Positions 14,532 to 19,080 of a stretch of 19,080 bases of DNA are shown here, piece after piece. Both the position numbers and the translations under genes were made by a program. The DNA lies in the NCBI GenBank assembly GCA_017302015.1, contig JAFLEE010000094.1:1-19080 (forward strand). Direction: 5' to 3'. The notes below the pieces were generated by a model, which saw only the letters and a program-made list of their open reading frames with translations, searched no databases and had not been told where the DNA came from. Numbering within the stretch: position 1 is the stretch's first letter; every line of letters begins with the position of its first letter. The stretch comes from Spirochaetota bacterium. Lineage in GTDB: Bacteria; Spirochaetota; UBA12135; COTS27; JAFLEE01.

Positions 14532-17327
14532 TTAGAAATAGCCGAAGATATTGAGGACGACGGTGGGCGCGGGAAAATTGAACCCGCCGCCGTTATCGTA
14601 GCGGGACTGGGCCTCGGCGGCCTTTTGGGTGTCTCCAAAGGCGCTGAGGGCTTTCGCCATGTCTTGGTCGACCTGGCGGCCGAAGATCTTCGTGGTGTCT
14701 TGGCGCCAAATGGCGAAATTATGTATCTCGGGGTAATAGCGGAACTTCCAGGATAGGTAGAGGCGGATCGGGAACGCGGGGATCTGGAGGCGCAGGCCGA
14801 CGCCCATGTCGAACATGTATTCGCCGAGGATCTTCTCGAATTGGGGCATGCCTTGGCCGATGGGGAAGGCGAAATCGAGGCCGTTGCTGAAGACGCTGGT
14901 GGCGCTCAAATTGCCCGCGTCGACGAACAGAAGCCCCCAGAGCACCTGCTCGGCGATGGGAAAGCGCACCTCGAGCCCATGGCGGACCTTGGCGGACCCG
15001 TAGTTGACGTAATTCCCCGCGGAAGTGGCCAGGGTGTAGTTGCGGTCCGCGTTCTGGGGCTTGGCCGAGAGGGTGGAGCGCAGCAGCGCGATGTCGGCGT
15101 ACTCCCAACCGCGGACCTCTTCCCGCGTGAAGGTGTAGTATTGGTCGAGTTCGGCGCGGAATTGGCTATGGCCGCCGATGGGGTCCCCCAGGGACCAGAG
15201 GTCGGATTGCCACGCGAAGACGAAGTATTTGAGGAATTTCTTGTAGGCGGACCATTGCAGGTTCCAGCGCGTGAGTTGGTTATTGATGAAGACGAAGTCG
15301 ACGGAGGCCTTGGCGTAGGTGCCTCGGGTCGGGTTGAGGGTATTGTCGCGGGTGTCCCGGCCGAGGGTGAAGGTGGTGGTGAAGGTGGGCTTCCACGGTT
15401 CGTCTTCCAGGAGCGCCGTGGCCATATTGTATTGTTCGCGCACGATGGGTTGGCGGGTGAGTTCCTTCTGGCTGGGGACGCGGGAATCGGCCGGCCAGAG
15501 GGTATCGAAGAAATTGCGCTTGATTTCGAAGGCGTTCTGCCACCCGAAGACCCACCAATAGGCGAACCGCGTCGAGGCGAAGACGGAAGTCCCGAAGACG
15601 GCGTAGGTGTAGGGGAGTTGGCCGGCGAGGGACGAGCTCGCCGTGAGGTCGGGCGACCAATTGCTTTGGAGTTGGCCGAGGGTGTCCTGGTAGAGGAAGG
15701 CCCCCCCGTTGGGGTTATTGGTGGCGACCATATTGCCCGAGGGGTCCTTGGCGAGGTATTGGCTCGGGAGGGCGTAGCCCGCGACGGTGAGGCTGGCGGA
15801 GAACGAGGCGCCGAGGGAAACCTGGGGGCCGTGGGGGAGGATCCAGGGCTCGGAGAAGTTCACCGAGGCGATTTTCCGAAGCTGGCCGAATTCGATCTTG
15901 AAGCCGAGGGTCTGCCCCAGCCCCCGGAAATTATTCTCCCGGACTTCGGCGTTCAGGGAGAGGCCGCTGGCCGTGCCGATGCCCACCCCCGCGGAAATGA
16001 TGCCGGTGCGCTGCTCCTCGACGCTGAAGACGAGGTTCATGAGGCCCTCGGCGCTCCCGGGGCGGTAGTCGGGCACGACGTTCTTGAAGAACTGGAGGTT
16101 CATGATCCGCTCGAACGACCGGCGTACCTTGAGCGCGTTGAAGACCTCGCCCTCCTGGATCTCGAGTTCGCGGCGGATGACGAAATCCTTCGTCTTGTCG
16201 TTGCCTTGGATGAAGATGCGCTCGACGTGGGCCTTTTCCCCCTCGTAGATGTCGAGGAGGTGGGCGATCTTCTTCGTCTTCTCGTCGACGCTCTCGACGG
16301 GGGTGATGCGCGCGAAGATGAACCCGCGCTCCTGGTAGAGCAGGCCGAGGGCCTGGAGGTCGCGGTCGTGGACCTCCTGGTTGAAGACCTCGCCGGCCTT
16401 GCGCCGCAGGCGCCGGCGCAGGTCGGCCTCGGTGAAGAGGCGGTTGCCGCGGATCTGCACGTCGCCGAAATAGTACTTGCCGCCCTCGGAGATGTCGAAG
16501 GTCAGGTTCACTTCGCGCACGTCCTTCTTGGCCGGGTCGCGCCAACGGATGGCGACCTGGGTGTCGACGATGCGCGCGTTGACGAAGCCGGCCTTCTTGT
16601 AGGCGTAGAGGATCTTCTTCTTGTCCTCTTCGAGGAGGAGGTCGTCGTACTTGCCCTCGCGGTACCAATGGTCCTCGTGGAGTTCCATGTCCTTCTTGAT
16701 CTGGTCACCGGTGAGGCTCGCGTTGCCCCGGAAGGCGATCTTGCCGATGAGCATCTCGGAGCCTTCGCTGACGTCGAGGACCACCTCGACCTCTTTGCGC
16801 CGTTCGAGCGTCTTCACGTCGGTCTTCACGCGGGTCATGAGGAAGCCGGCGCCGCGGTACTTGTCCTTGATGGCGTTGACGGCGCGGTTGACGAGGCCGG
16901 CGCTATAGTACTCGTCGACCTTGAGCGGGATCTCGTCGAGGAGCGTCTGCTCGGAGAACTTCACCACGCCGAGGATCTTCACCGAGCGCACCCGGTAGCG
17001 CTCCTCGACGGTGACGATCAGGTTGACGCGGTCCTCGGTGGCGGGGGCCACCTCGAAGCGCAGGTCGCGGAAGAGGTTCAAGTTCCACAACGAGCGGAAG
17101 TCGGCGCGCAGTTTGGCGGTGGAGACGGGCTCCCCCTCCCGCAGCGTGAGCGCGCTCTTGATGCGCGCCAAGGGAACGTTGACGTTGGAGACCACCAGCA
17201 CGCGGTCGAGGATCATGCCCTCGAAATCGAGGGCGGCCAGGGGACCGGCGAACAGGAACCCGAGGAGCATCAAAAGCGGCGCAAAACGTTGGGAAATGGG
17301 GGGATCCTGAGGCGAAAAAGCGGTCAA
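14532..17327 (-). CDS. bamA: Outer membrane protein assembly factor BamA
   Basis: Central beta-barrel of the Bam complex, which inserts outer-membrane proteins. Read from the TTG at 17327 it has 931 residues: signal segment (FAPLLMLLGFLFAGPLAA, about 15-32), five POTRA domains (about 35-109, 112-188, 191-282, 285-363, 366-439) and a C-terminal barrel (about 442-931) ending in the aromatic NIFGYF. The loop-6 motif appears as VRGW (738-741) instead of VRGF. It is longer than the 810-residue E. coli protein, partly through an insert-rich stretch at about 516-644. The start is uncertain: TTG 17327 lies about 5 bases from the expected transcript start; ATG 17270 leaves no charged N-region; ATT 17297 has AGGA at 7 bases and a proper signal peptide. 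First gene of the envelope operon. Confidence 0.95.
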   Translation of the reverse strand: MTAFSPQDPPISQRFAPLLMLLGFLFAGPLAALDFEGMILDRVLVVSNVNVPLARIKSALTLREGEPVSTAKLRADFRSLWNLNLFRDLRFEVAPATEDRVNLIVTVEERYRVRSVKILGVVKFSEQTLLDEIPLKVDEYYSAGLVNRAVNAIKDKYRGAGFLMTRVKTDVKTLERRKEVEVVLDVSEGSEMLIGKIAFRGNASLTGDQIKKDMELHEDHWYREGKYDDLLLEEDKKKILYAYKKAGFVNARIVDTQVAIRWRDPAKKDVREVNLTFDISEGGKYYFGDVQIRGNRLFTEADLRRRLRRKAGEVFNQEVHDRDLQALGLLYQERGFIFARITPVESVDEKTKKIAHLLDIYEGEKAHVERIFIQGNDKTKDFVIRRELEIQEGEVFNALKVRRSFERIMNLQFFKNVVPDYRPGSAEGLMNLVFSVEEQRTGIISAGVGIGTASGLSLNAEVRENNFRGLGQTLGFKIEFGQLRKIASVNFSEPWILPHGPQVSLGASFSASLTVAGYALPSQYLAKDPSGNMVATNNPNGGAFLYQDTLGQLQSNWSPDLTASSSLAGQLPYTYAVFGTSVFASTRFAYWWVFGWQNAFEIKRNFFDTLWPADSRVPSQKELTRQPIVREQYNMATALLEDEPWKPTFTTTFTLGRDTRDNTLNPTRGTYAKASVDFVFINNQLTRWNLQWSAYKKFLKYFVFAWQSDLWSLGDPIGGHSQFRAELDQYYTFTREEVRGWEYADIALLRSTLSAKPQNADRNYTLATSAGNYVNYGSAKVRHGLEVRFPIAEQVLWGLLFVDAGNLSATSVFSNGLDFAFPIGQGMPQFEKILGEYMFDMGVGLRLQIPAFPIRLYLSWKFRYYPEIHNFAIWRQDTTKIFGRQVDQDMAKALSAFGDTQKAAEAQSRYDNGGGFNFPAPTVVLNIFGYF

Positions 17328-17338
17328 ATCCGGGCCCT

Positions 17339-17368
17339 ATTATACCCCGAAAGGCGCGGCTTCTCCAA
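17339..17368 (-). promoter_or_regulatory. Sigma70-type promoter of the bamA operon
   Basis: On the minus strand TTGGAG (17363-17368), 18 bases, then a perfect TATAAT (17339-17344). Directly after it comes AGGGCCCGGATTTGACC (17322-17338), nearly the same as at typA. The expected transcript start is near 17332. Confidence 0.7.
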
Positions 17369-17506
17369 CGACCACGCCCCCCGGCAAGCGCTCTCTCCGG
17401 GGGCCCCTGGCCGCATGTTTCGACGAGCGGGGCGAGTGAGGGGGTTGAGACCCGCGCGGACGACGCAGGCGCCACGCGGAGGTGTTTTCTCCACACAGAC
17501 CCGCCG

Positions 17507-17525
17507 CGAACCATTCGGTGGTTCG
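17507..17525. repeat. 7-bp inverted repeat downstream of htrA
   Basis: CGAACCA (17507-17513) and TGGTTCG (17519-17525) with a 5-base loop, about 100 bases after the htrA stop and 140 bases upstream of the bamA -35. No T-run on either side. It may be an operator or an mRNA 3' hairpin. Confidence 0.35.
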
Positions 17526-17625
17526 AGGATGGATCGCCCGCGCCTCTTCGAAGGGGGATTCGGTCCGCCGCGGGCCACCGCCGCCCCGAGGAAGGGAGGC
17601 GAAAAGCGCGCGAGCGCCCCGGAGT

Positions 17626-19080
17626 TCAGCGGAACCGGACCACGAAGGGGTAACTCACCGCGTTCCCCCGACGGAAGATGACGATCGCTTTGCCCTTGGC
17701 TTTGGCGGCATCCATGAACTTGGTGTAATCGGCGAGGTTGGCGACGGTATTGTAGTCCACCTGGTAGATCAGGTCGCCCCGCCGCACGTCGTAGCCACGG
17801 AACGGGGAATCGTCCTCCATCCCGGTGACGACGACCCCGGCCTTATCCTCTTTGACATGGAGGCCCAGGTAGGGCGTGGGGGCCGGTTTCCCGTCGTCGG
17901 CCTTGCCGCCGCTGGTCGAAGGGGTCTGCTGGGCCGGGCGCGTTTCGATGACCGCCGTGAACTGCTTCTTCTCGTTGGCGCGCAGCACCGTCAGGGTGAT
18001 GCGGGTGCCGGGCGGGGTGCGACCCACGAGGTTGACGAGCTCCTGGCTATTGGGAATTTCTTTCCCGTTGAACTCGATGAGGATATCCGCCGGCTTCAGC
18101 CCGGCCTTCTCCGCGGGGCTATTGGAGTAGATCTCGGGCAGATAGACGCCCTTGGCGGGGATGTCGAGTTCCTTGGCCTTGTCGGCGGTGAGGTCCATGA
18201 CCCCGACCCCGAGCCATCCGCGGGTGACGCTCCCCTTGGTCTTGAGTTGCTCGATGACCTCCTTCGCCATGTTCACGGGGATGGAGAAGGAGAGCCCCAT
18301 GCTTCCGCCCGAGCGGGAGAGGATCATGGAGTTGATCCCCACCACCTCCCCGAAGATGTTGATGAGCGGCCCGCCCGAGTTCCCCGGGTTGATCGCCACG
18401 TCGGTCTGGATGAAATTCTGGAAGCGCGGGCCCTCGGCCAATTGGGTGCGGCCCTTGGCGGAGACGACCCCGGTGGTGAAGGTGGATTGGAGGCCGAAGG
18501 GGTTCCCCACGGCCACGACGATATCGCCGACGCGCAGCACATCGCTATCCCCCAGGGAGAGGTGGGTGAAGGCCTTGCCCTCGATCTTGAGGAGCGCCAG
18601 GTCGGTGTCGGCGTCGGTGCCGACGACCTTGGCGGGGTACTCCGTTCCATTGGCGAATTTCACCGTGATCTTTCGCGCGTTATGGACCACGTGGTCGTTG
18701 GAGAGGAGGTAGCCGTCTTCGCTGATGAGGAAGCCGGAGCCGAAGGCCTGCTGGGTGCGTTCCCGGGGTTGGTTGGGCCGCGGTTTGCCGCGGCGGGGGT
18801 TGCCGAAGAAGAAGTTGAAGAAGTCGTCCATATCGCCGCCGATCTCGGGGCTCTCTTCGAGGGCGACTTCGACGTAGACGCTGACCACCGCGGAAAGCGA
18901 ACGGTCGGCGATGGTGCGGTAGGTGTCCTGGAGGCTGAGGCCGGAGAGTTGCTCCCGGGTGAGGGCCGTGGCCGTGACCTTGCCGACCTTGGATTCTTTG
19001 GGGGCCGTGGCGGGGGCCGGGGCGCCCGCGATGGGCGGCAGCAGCGCGAGGAGAAGGGCGGCGGGGGGGAAGAGGCGGAT
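17626..19080 (-). CDS. HtrA/DegP-type periplasmic serine protease, N-terminus cut by window edge
   Basis: Envelope quality-control protease and chaperone. The frame stays open to the window edge (484 residues seen). The visible N-terminus IRLFPPAALLLALLPPIAGAPA is the body of a signal peptide, so the start codon is probably one or a few codons beyond 19080. The trypsin-like domain (about 110-285) has the triad His130 (LLSNDHVVHNA), Asp160 (TDADTDLALLKIEG) and Ser235 (INPGNSGGPL). PDZ1 covers about 288-380 (GWLGVGVMDLT ... GLKPADILIEFNGKEI) and PDZ2 about 403-484 (YLGLHVKEDKAGVVVTGM ... RRGDLIYQVD). A Phe/Arg/Pro-rich linker precedes the protease domain. It lies upstream of the bamA operon, but a separate promoter drives bamA. 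DegP versus DegQ type cannot be decided. Confidence 0.95.
   Translation of the reverse strand: MRLFPPAALLLALLPPIAGAPAPATAPKESKVGKVTATALTREQLSGLSLQDTYRTIADRSLSAVVSVYVEVALEESPEIGGDMDDFFNFFFGNPRRGKPRPNQPRERTQQAFGSGFLISEDGYLLSNDHVVHNARKITVKFANGTEYPAKVVGTDADTDLALLKIEGKAFTHLSLGDSDVLRVGDIVVAVGNPFGLQSTFTTGVVSAKGRTQLAEGPRFQNFIQTDVAINPGNSGGPLINIFGEVVGINSMILSRSGGSMGLSFSIPVNMAKEVIEQLKTKGSVTRGWLGVGVMDLTADKAKELDIPAKGVYLPEIYSNSPAEKAGLKPADILIEFNGKEIPNSQELVNLVGRTPPGTRITLTVLRANEKKQFTAVIETRPAQQTPSTSGGKADDGKPAPTPYLGLHVKEDKAGVVVTGMEDDSPFRGYDVRRGDLIYQVDYNTVANLADYTKFMDAAKAKGKAIVIFRRGNAVSYPFVVRFR

Larger units (their letters stand above)
17328..17625. other. Intergenic region between htrA and bamA
   Basis: About 300 bp. 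It contains the bamA promoter at its left end and one 7-bp inverted repeat; no credible gene. A short open frame (17324-17578, minus) is arginine- and proline-rich without family features. No T-rich terminator follows htrA. Confidence 0.6.

Noticed and set aside
17324-17578. An 84-codon open frame between htrA and bamA
   Set aside because: Arg/Pro-rich, no family resemblance, no Shine-Dalgarno, and it overlaps the bamA promoter.
14841-17681. A 946-codon open frame on the plus strand opposite bamA
   Set aside because: It is the antisense shadow of bamA. GC-biased third positions keep the opposite frame open; the product is rich in Asp, Glu, Gly, Val and Ala without any domain.

Overview
The window is GC-rich DNA from a Gram-negative (diderm, LPS-type) bacterium. 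It carries genes for outer-membrane protein assembly (BamA), lipid A synthesis (LpxD, FabZ, an LpxB-like glycosyltransferase), an OmpH/Skp periplasmic chaperone and an HtrA/Deg protease, and most genes are packed with few bases between them. I cannot name the phylum. The two retaining or NAD-dependent glycosidases, each near an AraC-type regulator, suggest a glycan degrader, possibly host- or mucin-associated. No mobile element, tRNA, rRNA or CRISPR array was seen.

Left part (1-5879), carbohydrate region: an AraC regulator cut by the left edge (minus) is divergent from a GH29 alpha-L-fucosidase (plus). A membrane-anchored metallo-beta-lactamase-fold hydrolase (plus) follows and converges on a second, complete AraC regulator (minus). 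That regulator lies downstream of a small YkgJ-type cysteine-cluster protein (minus). An AT-rich spacer with a good promoter and a palindromic operator candidate leads into a GH109-type NAD-dependent glycosidase (plus). Alpha-fucosidase plus alpha-N-acetylgalactosaminidase would together fit trimming of mucin or blood-group-A-like glycans; this is inference.

Middle (5876-11199), all minus: a secreted TPR protein followed by full-length CinA, with their own promoter, and then typA/bipA with its own promoter, leader hairpin and terminator. cinA ends in the same CTAG that ends the GH109 gene.

Right part (11383-19080), all minus: an envelope biogenesis operon bamA-ompH-lpxD-fabZ-lpxB with 1-11 bp between genes and a clear sigma70-type promoter, preceded by htrA/degP, which runs off the right edge just short of its start codon. 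lpxA, often found between fabZ and lpxB, is absent, and the LpxB is divergent in two signature motifs.

No clearly new multi-gene system is visible. The most interesting signals are a nearly identical promoter/initial-transcript element in front of bamA and typA, the operator-like palindrome on the GH109 promoter, several genes whose -10 box lies 6-10 bases before the start codon (possible leaderless mRNAs), an altered zinc-ligand motif in the MBL protein, the divergent LpxB without LpxA, and an unclear, possibly ATT, start for bamA.
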